A DNA stretch of 64,000 nt, from the NCBI RefSeq assembly GCF_024494685.1, contig NZ_JANHDM010000014.1, positions 1 through 64,000 of the forward strand, in the 5' to 3' direction. Position 1 is the stretch's first letter. The number at the start of each line of letters is the position of its first letter. The notes below the pieces were generated by a model. That model did not search any database. It was not told the origin of the DNA and worked only from the letters and a program-made list of their open reading frames with translations. A program made the position numbers and the translations under genes. Positions 41,389 through 48,678 of this stretch are shown here, one piece after another. This DNA is from Halorubrum rubrum (GTDB taxonomy: Archaea > Halobacteriota > Halobacteria > Halobacteriales > Haloferacaceae).

Positions 41389-41573
41389 CATCATCCCGCG
41401 CTTCAGCGCGCGGATGAATCCGACAAGTACCTCCGACTCCCATGCCGGGAGGGTAGTACCGGTTGATTGGCACAGCCAGTAGCCGTCATCGGGGCAGCTA
41501 CGAACCGGAAACATCCCAAACCAGCGGGACGGTGCCATGGGAATCTTCGCTCCTCAGTGTGGAGAGGATGTCA
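41388..41573. mobile_element. Probable non-autonomous IS200/IS605-type element (MITE-like)
   Basis: The left end carries an imperfect palindrome (41391-41417: TCATCC-CGCGC, loop TTCA, then GCGCGCGGATGA) of the kind that starts IS200/IS605 elements. About 120 bp later comes a stretch I recognise from the 3' ends of haloarchaeal tnpB genes (GCGGGACGGTGCCATGGGA at 41524-41542) and a right-end hairpin region (ATCTTCGCTCC ... GGAGAGGAT, 41543-41570), which in intact elements also belongs to the guide-like omega RNA. No tnpA or tnpB fits in 186 bp. The recognition is from memory; exact ends are estimates. Confidence 0.55.
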
Positions 41574-41607
41574 CACCACCAGGGACTTCTCGCCTACGAC
41601 GGCCGTG

Positions 41608-42030
41608 TCACTCGCCGCGGAGTACTCCCCTGATAGCACTGATCGCCTCCTCGAATGCGGAGACATCCATGCTGTCGGCAGTGAAGAGCACGCCAACGTC
41701 GTCCTGGAGCACCCGCACAACGAACCCGTTCTCGTGGAACCGGACGGTGAAATTGTACGGTCCGATATCCGATCCAATGTCCCTGTGTGCGATCGTCGTC
41801 CGAACTGGTCGCTCCGCGAATCCGACTTGTTCGAGGCTGACCAGTTCCGCCTTCACTTCCCGAGCAGCATCGTCAGACGCATAGAGATCCTGTCGGACGT
41901 ACAGTACGTCGAACGCGGACGGAGTGAAGTACACGACGCTTCGGAGGGAGTCGCCGAGACTGGTTCGGGTGGCACTCACGAGACTGTCGACCCTATCGCT
42001 GCCAATACCCGTTTCGAGTGCCTTTGTCAT
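41608..42030 (-). CDS. Haloarchaeal protein of unknown function (possibly DUF7522)
   Basis: A 140-residue acidic protein (MTKALETGIGSDRVDSLVSATRTSLGDSLRSVVYFTPSAFDVLYVRQDLY...). The core FTPSAFDVLYVRQDLYASDDAAREVKAELVSLEQVGFAERP and YNFTVRFHENGFVVRVLQDDVGVLFTAD recur in haloarchaeal proteins that I associate with DUF7522, a set often found as multiple paralogs; the number is from memory. No motifs of known function. The ATG is preceded by AT-rich sequence on the minus strand. Confidence 0.65.
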   Translation of the reverse strand: MTKALETGIGSDRVDSLVSATRTSLGDSLRSVVYFTPSAFDVLYVRQDLYASDDAAREVKAELVSLEQVGFAERPVRTTIAHRDIGSDIGPYNFTVRFHENGFVVRVLQDDVGVLFTADSMDVSAFEEAISAIRGVLRGE

Positions 42031-42152
42031 AATATGTCATAGTAATAGCGTCCAGTCGTATCAAGCATTTCGCTAGCGATCCTTGGAGTACTGACCAAAA
42101 CCCCCTCTTTCCTTCAGGACACGACATGTACTCGCGGATATGTTCCGAGTGT

Positions 42153-42207
42153 GAACGTCCCCTCGTTCCACGGGGTCCCCTGTCCGTACGAGAACGAGGG
42201 GACGTTC
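42153..42207. repeat. Perfect 16-bp inverted repeat with 23-nt loop
   Basis: GAACGTCCCCTCGTTC (42153-42168) is repeated inverted at 42192-42207 without mismatch. The loop holds a smaller palindrome, GGGGTCCCC. It lies in a 227-bp gap between the DUF7522-like gene and the Trm112 gene, downstream of the latter's stop. As RNA it would form a long GC-rich stem, without a T tract. Confidence 0.95.
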
Positions 42208-42257
42208 TCGGATCCGCCGGCACCCGCGGCGTACCTCGGCCCAGGCCGCCGCTTGCT

Positions 42258-42458
42258 TCAGGCCGCCGCTTCCTCCTCCTCGCGCATGTCCGGCGGGAGG
42301 AGGTTCGGGATCCCGTCCTCGATCGGGTAGACCTCGCCGCACTCGGTACAGGTGAGCGTCCCCTCAAGGATGTCCTCGTCGTCCCGCTCGTCGACGTCGA
42401 GTTCGAGGTCGGCCTTGTCGAGCGGACAGCAGATCACGTCCATCAGGGATTCCTTCAT
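42258..42458 (-). CDS. Trm112-type zinc-ribbon methyltransferase partner
   Basis: A 66-residue protein: MKESLMDVICCPLDKADLELDVDERDDEDILEGTLTCTECGEVYPIEDGIPNLLPPDMREEE. The C-P-L-D knuckle near residue 10 and CTECGEVYPIEDGIPNLLP near 37 form the Trm112 zinc-binding site and the IPNLLP tail that docks to methyltransferases. Trm112 activates rRNA, tRNA and translation-factor methyltransferases; H. volcanii Trm112 has been reported to interact with many. The acidic tail is usual in halophiles. An adjacent divergent rnp4 suggests a translation/tRNA-processing context. Confidence 0.85.
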   Translation of the reverse strand: MKESLMDVICCPLDKADLELDVDERDDEDILEGTLTCTECGEVYPIEDGIPNLLPPDMREEEEAAA

Positions 42459-42602
42459 GCGAGCGGGTTGGCGTGGAGCGTTCAAAAAGGATGCGGGTCG
42501 GTGCGGCGGATCGACCGAGAGGCTCCGATCCCGCCGCTCCGGCTCCGGACGGCTCCGACCGCGGACGACAACGCCTTTGCGATGGGGGGATACCGGAAGC
42601 GC

Positions 42603-42881
42603 ATGGGGATCCCGGAAGAACGGATCGAGCGACTGTTCGGGCTCGCGCGCGAGGCGGTCGTCGACGACGAGTACGACCGGGCGCGGGAGTACGTCCGCCT
42701 CGCGAGGCGGATCGCCGAGCGGAACCGCTGTGGCGTCCCCCGCGAGTTCGAGCGGAAGACCTGCGACGACTGCGACGTGTACCTCCGACCGGGCAAGACG
42801 AGCCGGGTCCGGCTCGGTCCCGGCCGGGTCGTCGTCCGGTGCCGCGAGTGCGGCGCGACCGGGCGGTACCCCTACCACTGA
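42603..42881 (+). CDS. rnp4: Ribonuclease P protein component 4
   Basis: A 92-residue protein with an N-terminal helical segment (GIPEERIERLFGLAREAVVDDEYDRAREYVRLARRIAERNRCGVPREF) and a zinc ribbon with two Cys pairs (CDDCDVYLRPG and CRECG), matching Rpp21/Rpr2 (RNP4), which pairs with Rpp29 on RNase P RNA to cleave tRNA leaders. An in-frame ATG at 42582 exists, but the TTTGC box about 30 bp before the ATG at 42603 favours the shorter form. Ends 7 bp from the stop of the convergent HAD gene. Confidence 0.88.
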   Translation: MGIPEERIERLFGLAREAVVDDEYDRAREYVRLARRIAERNRCGVPREFERKTCDDCDVYLRPGKTSRVRLGPGRVVVRCRECGATGRYPYH

Positions 42882-42888
42882 CCGGGGA

Positions 42889-43572
42889 TCACGGATCCTG
42901 GCCCGCACGCAACGCCTCCAGCACCGCCGCGGTACCGTCCATGTACCCCGCCTCGAGGACGACGTCGGCCGCCGCGGTCGCCGCCTCGTCGGCGTTGGCG
43001 ACGGCGTAGGAGTCCCCGGCCACCTCGAACGTCGAGACGTCGTTCTCGCTGTCGCCGATCGCGACGAACGCCGACGGATCGACGCCGAGCGCGTCCGCGA
43101 CCCGGACGAGCCCGTCTCCCTTGTTCACGTCCGGCGACTTGACGTGGAACGCGTAGCCGGTGTCGACGACCTCCACGCCCCCGGCGGCCGCGGCGACCTC
43201 GCGCAACAGCGCCTCGTCCGCGTCGACGGAGACCGCCACCTCCGTCTCGCGCCACCGGTTCACCGTCTCGTCCCCGCCCCAGCCCAGGTCGCCGCCGCGC
43301 TCGAGGAACGTCTCGATCACGGCGCACGCGGCCGCGGAGTCGCCGAGGATCGTCGTCTCGTCGCCGACGTGGACGACCCCGCCGTTCTCGGCGATCACGG
43401 TCGCGTCACGGCCGAGGAACCCCGCGAGCGCCACCGGATACGGGAACGCCTTGCCGGTCGCGAGCGCCACGGGGGCCTCCCAGTCGGGCAACAGCTCGAA
43501 GACGCGGGGATCGACTCGGCCGTCCGGCGTCGTCAGCGTCCCGTCGATGTCGAGCGCGAGGGGCGGAACCAT
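42889..43572 (-). CDS. Archaeal phosphoglycolate phosphatase-type HAD hydrolase (class IIB)
   Basis: A 227-residue haloacid dehalogenase family protein. Motif I LALDIDGTLT, motif II region VALATGK, motif III lysine in DVNKGDGLVRVA and motif IV AIGDSENDVSTFE are all in place, with the class IIB cap between motifs II and III (WRETEVAVSVDADEALLREVAAA). The archaeal subgroup hydrolyses phosphoglycolate; related sucrose-phosphate phosphatases share the fold. I prefer the ATG at 43572, nine codons after a longer alternative. Confidence 0.85.
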   Translation of the reverse strand: MVPPLALDIDGTLTTPDGRVDPRVFELLPDWEAPVALATGKAFPYPVALAGFLGRDATVIAENGGVVHVGDETTILGDSAAACAVIETFLERGGDLGWGGDETVNRWRETEVAVSVDADEALLREVAAAAGGVEVVDTGYAFHVKSPDVNKGDGLVRVADALGVDPSAFVAIGDSENDVSTFEVAGDSYAVANADEAATAAADVVLEAGYMDGTAAVLEALRAGQDP

Positions 43573-43638
43573 GTCGACACACCGGGTCGCCGGTGACAAC
43601 TGTCTTCCGTTCGGCGAGGAAGGGACCGAGGAGTCGGC

Positions 43639-44808
43639 TCAGCCGCGTGTCGATCGGTCGAACAGCTCGCGGTAGACGAGCGTCGGGAACCGCGGGACGA
43701 GCCGGCTCGGCGGCCGGCCCTTGCCGTCGCTCCGTCGCACGGTCACCCGATCGAGCAGCCCGGCGTCGGCGAGCTCGTAGAGCACGCGACGTACCGTGGA
43801 CGGCGACAGGTCGACGCGCCGACGCGAGGCGATCGTCTCCGTCGCGGCGCTCACCGACGACCGGTCGGACTCGGGCAGCGTCGCGAGCTCGTAGAGGAGC
43901 CGGCGGCGGCTCTCCGAGAGCGAGAGGACGCGCCCCAGCGTGACACAGGGCTTCGGAACCTCCTCGATTCCCGCGTCGACGTCCTCGGGTCGGATCGTCG
44001 AGACGCCCGCGCGCTCGGCGCGGATGGCGGCGCCCGCGATCGCGGCGAGCGCGTCGTGAGCGTCCCCGGAGGCCCACTCGCCGATCTCGCGGACCTGGTC
44101 GTGGCTGAGCGCGTCGCGACCGAGCCCCGTCGAACAGCGGCTCGTCAACAGTTCGACGAGCACGTGCCGACGGTATCGCGAGAACGCCACCGATTCGTCG
44201 GGGCTCCACGCGATCTCCTCGGGCGGCTCCCGTCCGAGACACACCGGAACGATGTGCCCGCTCACGTCGGTGAGCCACTCGACGACCGTCGCCGGACTCG
44301 GCGTCTCCGGCTCGTTGGTGTGGTCGACCGCGACCACGACGTCCGGACCCGTCCGGATCGCGTCCCGGAGCGACTCGGCGAGGTCGTCGGTCCCGATGCC
44401 GTGGTCCGGGATCGTTTCGTCGGCGACGGCCGCCAGGGCGTCGTGATAGAGCCGGAATCGGGTCGAAGCCCGCCTGGCGTCCACGTAGACGAACCCCGGA
44501 AGCGACGATTCGACCGCCCGCGTCGACGTCTGGATCGCCTGCGGCGGCCCGGTGTGGGTCGCGAGCCGGGCGAACAGCGCGGAGACGACCGCGGACTTGC
44601 CGCTTCCCTTCGGGCCGTGAACGTAGGTGCTCGGCGGCAGCGCGCCGGAGAAAGCCGGGCTGAACGCGTCGAGCAGGCGCTCGATCGCCGGCCCCCGACC
44701 GATCGGTGACTCGAGGTGGAACACCGGGGAGACGGCGTCGAAGTCGACGAAGACGCCCGCCCCGGTGTCGTACCCAAGCCGCCGCTCGATCCGGTCGTCG
44801 ATGTTCAC
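43639..44808 (-). CDS. Cdc6/Orc1-family AAA+ ATPase paralog
   Basis: A 389-residue AAA+ protein with C-terminal winged helix (LLYELATLPESDRSSVSAATETIASRRRVDLSPSTVRRVLYELADAGLLDRV). Walker A is YVHGPKGSGKSAVVSALF (core near residues 65-73). The expected Walker B, normally D-E, reads VVVAVDHTNE, a change at the catalytic glutamate. SPDESVAFSRYRRHVLVELLTSRC resembles sensor regions of Cdc6. It probably binds replication or other DNA, but with altered hydrolysis. No origin-recognition-box repeats are evident nearby, so it is an accessory paralog rather than the main origin gene. Confidence 0.75.
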   Translation of the reverse strand: MNIDDRIERRLGYDTGAGVFVDFDAVSPVFHLESPIGRGPAIERLLDAFSPAFSGALPPSTYVHGPKGSGKSAVVSALFARLATHTGPPQAIQTSTRAVESSLPGFVYVDARRASTRFRLYHDALAAVADETIPDHGIGTDDLAESLRDAIRTGPDVVVAVDHTNEPETPSPATVVEWLTDVSGHIVPVCLGREPPEEIAWSPDESVAFSRYRRHVLVELLTSRCSTGLGRDALSHDQVREIGEWASGDAHDALAAIAGAAIRAERAGVSTIRPEDVDAGIEEVPKPCVTLGRVLSLSESRRRLLYELATLPESDRSSVSAATETIASRRRVDLSPSTVRRVLYELADAGLLDRVTVRRSDGKGRPPSRLVPRFPTLVYRELFDRSTRG

Positions 44809-44905
44809 GCTCCTCCCTCCCCGGTACGGGAATAAAACCGATACGAACCGCGGTGGGAACGACGGGAACCGCGACGCGAATCACGTCGAGGGCGGCGGCC
44901 CCACC

Positions 44906-45106
44906 CTACCAGTGATCCGGTCCGTACCGGTTGATGAGAAGCGTCGATATCACGAAGACGACGGCGCTCATCACGCCGGCTACCGTCCCGGCGACGACCC
45001 GAACGCCGAGCGCCCCCTCGGCGGTCCCGGCGATGACGAGCGTCACGACGGCCGCGACCACCAGCATGTTCCGTCCGTCGCGCTTCTCGAGACCCAGCGT
45101 GCTCAT
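44906..45106 (-). CDS. Small two-helix membrane protein
   Basis: A 66-residue protein (MSTLGLEKRDGRNMLVVAAVVTLVIAGTAEGALGVRVVAGTVAGVMSAVVFVISTLLINRYGPDHW) with two hydrophobic segments separated by a short Gly/Arg turn. I do not know the family. The start is the ATG that leaves a short polar N-terminus. Upstream of the Cdc6 paralog by 97 bp and divergent from the next membrane protein gene. Confidence 0.5.
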   Translation of the reverse strand: MSTLGLEKRDGRNMLVVAAVVTLVIAGTAEGALGVRVVAGTVAGVMSAVVFVISTLLINRYGPDHW

Positions 45107-45245
45107 GCGGCCCGCTCGCCCCACTCGCTGTTAAATCCACCCCCACGGGCTCGGTTCCGTACCGATCGACCGCGGCGGCGACGGGGAGTGAGTCGCCCTC
45201 ACGTTCGACCACACACTTAACCCGAACGGCCGCTTCCCGGCGAGC

Positions 45246-45647
45246 ATGTCCGAAGGGTCGTTCCACGAGTCGGTGGTCGCCGCCGACAGGTGGAGCAAGG
45301 TGCTCGCGCTGGTCGTCGCGATCGGCGTCTTCCTGGCCGTCCGGGAACTGATCGGCGACGTACAGTTCTCCTCGATCGTCGCGGCGACGGCCGGGATCGG
45401 GACGCGGCTGTACGTTCCGTACCACGCCAGCGTCCGCGTTCCGGAGCCGGACCGGCGACCGCTGCGCGATCACCCGACGGCCGGAAACTACCACCACGGC
45501 GCGGCCGGGCTGGCGCTGGTGGCGGCCTCCGCCGTCGCGGTGGGTTCGTTCGGTCTCGGTCACGGCTTCGTCACCGCGGTTGGTGTCGGGGTCATCTCCG
45601 GGAGTGTTGCGTATCTGCTGTGTGCCTCGGCGCTTCCGACGGCCTAA
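45246..45647 (+). CDS. Small membrane protein of unknown function
   Basis: A 133-residue protein with an amphipathic N-terminus (SFHESVVAADRWSKV) and about three to four hydrophobic segments (VLALVVAIGVFLAVRELIG, HHGAAGLALVAASAVAVGSFGLG, VTAVGVGVISGSVAYLLCASAL). The loop YVPYHASVRVPEPDRRPLRDHPTAGNYHHGA is polar. No family recognised. A CTTAACC box about 30 bp before the ATG fits a leaderless promoter. Confidence 0.55.
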   Translation: MSEGSFHESVVAADRWSKVLALVVAIGVFLAVRELIGDVQFSSIVAATAGIGTRLYVPYHASVRVPEPDRRPLRDHPTAGNYHHGAAGLALVAASAVAVGSFGLGHGFVTAVGVGVISGSVAYLLCASALPTA

Positions 45648-45667
45648 AAATCGGCTCCGGTGGCGGC

Positions 45668-46753
45668 TCAGATGGCTCCGGGAACCCACACGGCCGACCC
45701 GAGTATCCCCGCGATGGAGAGGATCGCGATGAGCGTGTGCGTGATCGCGATGGAGGCGGCCGGCGGGTCGACGTGGGTGTCCCCGTGCGCGTAGAAGACG
45801 CGCTGGAACGCCTCGCCGACGACCGCGCCGAGCAGCCCGAAGAGCCCGGCGATGAGCAGCGCCACGAGCGGGCTGTAGCCCGTCCCCGCCGTGGCGAGGT
45901 ACGCCGTCGCCCCTGGCAGGGTCATGTGGTGTGTGACCGGGATCCGCTCGACGCCGAGGTTCAAGAACAGCAGCGTCGCCGCGCTGATCCCGAACCCGAG
46001 GAACGGGCTGCCGGTCTGGATCGCGGCGTAGGCTGCTGCCAGCCCCGCGGTCAGCCCGATCGCCGCAACGTGTGACCACTTGTACATGTTCGGCAGCCAC
46101 GGCTCGACCGCGAGCCGGTCCTCCGACGACTTCTCGCCGTCGCCCGGCACCTCGTCGGCCTCGCGCATCTCGCCGCGCTCGAAGGGACCCATGTCCATGA
46201 ACCCGTTCGCCTTGTCGCTGACGGTGCCGATCACGGAGTAGCCGAACACCGCACGGTGTAACAGCGCGCTCGCGACGACGGTGAAGGCGATCGGGTCCGT
46301 CGGGATCGCGAGGTTCCGGAACGTCTGTTCGAGCACGATGCCGAACACGCCGAAGACCGCACCCACGGCGAGGATGTCCGGCTTGCTGCCGAGCGCGAAG
46401 CCGATGTCCTTCGCGTTGTGGTAGTCGAAGCCGGACTCCATCTCGCCGTTCTTGGCTGCGTAGGCCGCCGCGGCCGCGCCGCCGGCGAAGGAGATGTGCG
46501 GGCCGAAGACGGGCCCGAAGCCGACGCCGACGCCGACGCCGGAGGCGGCGTCGCCGCCCCAGACGCCGGCGATCACGAGGAACCCGGTGAAGATGAACGC
46601 GGGGAGCGCGCCGAGGGCGGCACCGAACGCGCCGCCGGCGGCCGCGCCGAGCCAGATGGTCGGGTCGAGCAGGATCTCGAGCACCGCGTCGACCGAACCC
46701 GCGTTCCAGCCGCTGGCCTGCGCGAGGACTCCCATCGCGACTGCGGAGTTCAT
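45668..46753 (-). CDS. Polytopic membrane protein coupled to glycerol kinase (candidate glycerol facilitator)
   Basis: A 361-residue protein with about nine to ten hydrophobic segments (WLGAAAGGAFGAALGALPAFIFTGFLVIAG, YSPLVALLIAGLFGLLGAVVGE, ASIAITHTLIAILSIAGILGSAV) rich in Gly/Ala, and a histidine-bearing loop IPVTHHMTLPGAT. It lacks the NPA motifs of MIP/aquaglyceroporin facilitators. Its ATG starts at the very base after the glpK stop (TAG then ATG), so it is expressed with glpK. The Haloferax equivalent locus carries a similar gene thought to aid glycerol entry; function here is inferred from context only. Confidence 0.7.
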   Translation of the reverse strand: MNSAVAMGVLAQASGWNAGSVDAVLEILLDPTIWLGAAAGGAFGAALGALPAFIFTGFLVIAGVWGGDAASGVGVGVGFGPVFGPHISFAGGAAAAAYAAKNGEMESGFDYHNAKDIGFALGSKPDILAVGAVFGVFGIVLEQTFRNLAIPTDPIAFTVVASALLHRAVFGYSVIGTVSDKANGFMDMGPFERGEMREADEVPGDGEKSSEDRLAVEPWLPNMYKWSHVAAIGLTAGLAAAYAAIQTGSPFLGFGISAATLLFLNLGVERIPVTHHMTLPGATAYLATAGTGYSPLVALLIAGLFGLLGAVVGEAFQRVFYAHGDTHVDPPAASIAITHTLIAILSIAGILGSAVWVPGAI

Positions 46754-48295
46754 CTACTCGTCCCCCTCGTCGTCTCTCGCCCAGTCGAGCGACTTCTCGA
46801 CGGCGTCGCCCCACCGGTCGTACAGTTTGTCGACCTCCCCCTGCTCCTTCTCGGGCGTGAACTCGCGGTCGACCTGCCAGTTGTCGCGCAGCTCGTCGAC
46901 GGTGTCCCAGTAGCCGACCGCGAGCCCGGCGGCGTACGCGGAACCGAGCGCGGTCGTCTCGTCGACCTCCGGTCGCGCGATCTCGGTCTGGATGATGTCC
47001 GACTGGAGCTGACAGAGGAAGTTGTTCTTCACCGCCCCGCCGTCGACGCGGAGGCTCGTCGTCTCCACGCCGGAGTCGGCCTCCATCGCCTCGGCCACGT
47101 CGCGGGTCTGGTAGGCGATCGACTCGAGCGTCGCGCGGACGATGTGCTCCTTGCTCGTGCCGCGGGTCATCCCGACGATGGTACCGCGGGCGCGGCCGTC
47201 CCAGTGGGGCGCGCCGAGGCCCGTGAACGCCGGAACCATGTAGACGCCGTCAGTCGACTCGACCGACCGCGCCAGTTCGGCGGTCTGGGCCGCGTTGTTG
47301 ATCAGGTCGACGTCCTCGAGCCACTCGATGGCGGCTCCGGTGATGAAGATGGAGCCCTCCAGCGCGTACTGGACCGGCTCGCCGGACATCTGGAAGCCGA
47401 TGGTCGTTAAGAGTCCGTGGTCGGACTCGACGGCCTCGTTGCCCGTGTTCATCAGGTAGAAGGAGCCGGTGCCGTAGGTGTTCTTCGCGTCGCCCTCGTC
47501 GAAGCAGGTCTGGCCGAACAGCGCGGCCTGCTGGTCGCCGAGCGCGCCCGCGACCGGGATCTCCTCGCCGAGGAAGCCGTCCGCGTCGGTGTGGCCGTAG
47601 TACTCCTCGTCGGAGGAGGGGCGTACCTCCGGAACCATCTCCTTCGGTACGCCGAACTCCTCGAGGAGTCCGTCGTCCCACTCCAGGTCCCGGATGTTGT
47701 ACAGCATCGTCCGGGACGCGTTCGTCACGTCCGTGATGTGGTTGCCCGTGAGGTTGTAGATGAGCCACGAGTCGATCGTGCCCATCACCAGTTCGCCCTC
47801 GCGGGCGCGGTCGCGGAGGTCGCCGCCGCGGGAGCTCTGCATCTTGAGCGGCTCGGCGTTGTCGAGGATCCACTCGGTCTTGGTCGCCGAGAAGTACGCG
47901 TCGGCCTCGAGGCCGGTCTTCTCGCGGATCTCCTCGACCATTCCCGCGTCCTGAAGCTCCTCGACCCGATCCGTCGTCCGGCGGTCCTGCCAGACCAACG
48001 CGTTGTGGACCGGTCTACCGGTCTCGCGGTCCCACACGATCGTGGTCTCGCGCTGGTTCGTGATCCCGATCGCGTCGAGCTGGTTCGCCTCCAATCCGGC
48101 GTCCGCGAGGCCGTCGAGGACGACTTCTTGAGTGTTCTCCCAGATCTCTATCGGGTCGTGTTCGACCCAACCCGGATTGGGGTAGATCTGTTCGTGTTGT
48201 TCGTAGGCGTTCGCGACGACCTGCCCGCCGTGGTCGAACACCATGAAGCGAGTCCCGGTCGTCCCCTGGTCTATCGCACCGACGTACTGTGTCAT
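46754..48295 (-). CDS. glpK: Glycerol kinase
   Basis: A 513-residue FGGY-family kinase. YVGAIDQGTTGTRFMVFDHGG (phosphate 1), the glycerol-contact segments NQRETTIVWDRETGRP and WQDRRT, GALGDQQAALFGQTCF (phosphate 2), and APHWDGRARGTIVGMTRGT near 350 are clear. It phosphorylates glycerol to sn-glycerol 3-phosphate at the expense of ATP, the first step in haloarchaeal use of glycerol from Dunaliella-type algae. The ATG at 48295 fits the family start; the open frame upstream is arginine-rich shadow. It faces the glpABC operon across a long AT-rich promoter region and runs into the membrane protein gene. Confidence 0.96.
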   Translation of the reverse strand: MTQYVGAIDQGTTGTRFMVFDHGGQVVANAYEQHEQIYPNPGWVEHDPIEIWENTQEVVLDGLADAGLEANQLDAIGITNQRETTIVWDRETGRPVHNALVWQDRRTTDRVEELQDAGMVEEIREKTGLEADAYFSATKTEWILDNAEPLKMQSSRGGDLRDRAREGELVMGTIDSWLIYNLTGNHITDVTNASRTMLYNIRDLEWDDGLLEEFGVPKEMVPEVRPSSDEEYYGHTDADGFLGEEIPVAGALGDQQAALFGQTCFDEGDAKNTYGTGSFYLMNTGNEAVESDHGLLTTIGFQMSGEPVQYALEGSIFITGAAIEWLEDVDLINNAAQTAELARSVESTDGVYMVPAFTGLGAPHWDGRARGTIVGMTRGTSKEHIVRATLESIAYQTRDVAEAMEADSGVETTSLRVDGGAVKNNFLCQLQSDIIQTEIARPEVDETTALGSAYAAGLAVGYWDTVDELRDNWQVDREFTPEKEQGEVDKLYDRWGDAVEKSLDWARDDEGDE

Positions 48296-48479
48296 GTTCT
48301 GGATCCCTCCTGCGGCGCTGGTCCGGCCGAAACGACGACGCCACCGTCCGTGTCCCGACCGAGTCCGGGACCGAACCGTCACCTTCCCCACGTCGAAACG
48401 TCGCGTCCGGGCCTCACGCCGGCCCACGGACCGAAGACGCGGGGTCGCTGTCGTCGCCGCCACGGCATATCTTCACGGA

Positions 48480-48678
48480 AGCTACCACGCCATTCGTGAA
48501 CATAATGTACTACCATAATAATCTTCCTGTTAAAATCCGCGATACGGCTCGCATAAAAAAGGTAAATATATAAATTTGTGGGTTAGCTGTCCGACAAGAC
48601 GTAATGACTATCCCTGATAGTTATGATCGGGTCGGGACGGGAGGTAAAGTAAAGTGATCCCAGTCCAAGCGGTATGAC
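48480..48678. promoter_or_regulatory. Divergent glpK/glpA promoter island
   Basis: The intergenic region is 383 bp long. Its right half is strikingly AT-rich, peaking at 48551-48580 (GCATAAAAAAGGTAAATATA and onward), with TATA boxes readable on both strands. ACTATC-CCT-GATAGT (48607-48621) is a perfect 6-bp dyad about 60 bp before glpA and 30 bp after the main TATA stretch, a candidate operator. GlpR-type repressors control glycerol genes in Haloferax; no glpR gene is in this window. The region from 48296 to about 48480 is GC-rich with no visible gene. Confidence 0.6.

Noticed and set aside
44809-45245. Replication origin next to the Cdc6 paralog
   Set aside because: I searched the flanks by eye for paired origin-recognition boxes and a long AT-rich unwinding tract and found neither.
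48296-48463. N-terminal extension of glycerol kinase
   Set aside because: The in-frame upstream residues are Arg-rich and unlike any glycerol kinase; the family N-terminus starts at the ATG at 48295.
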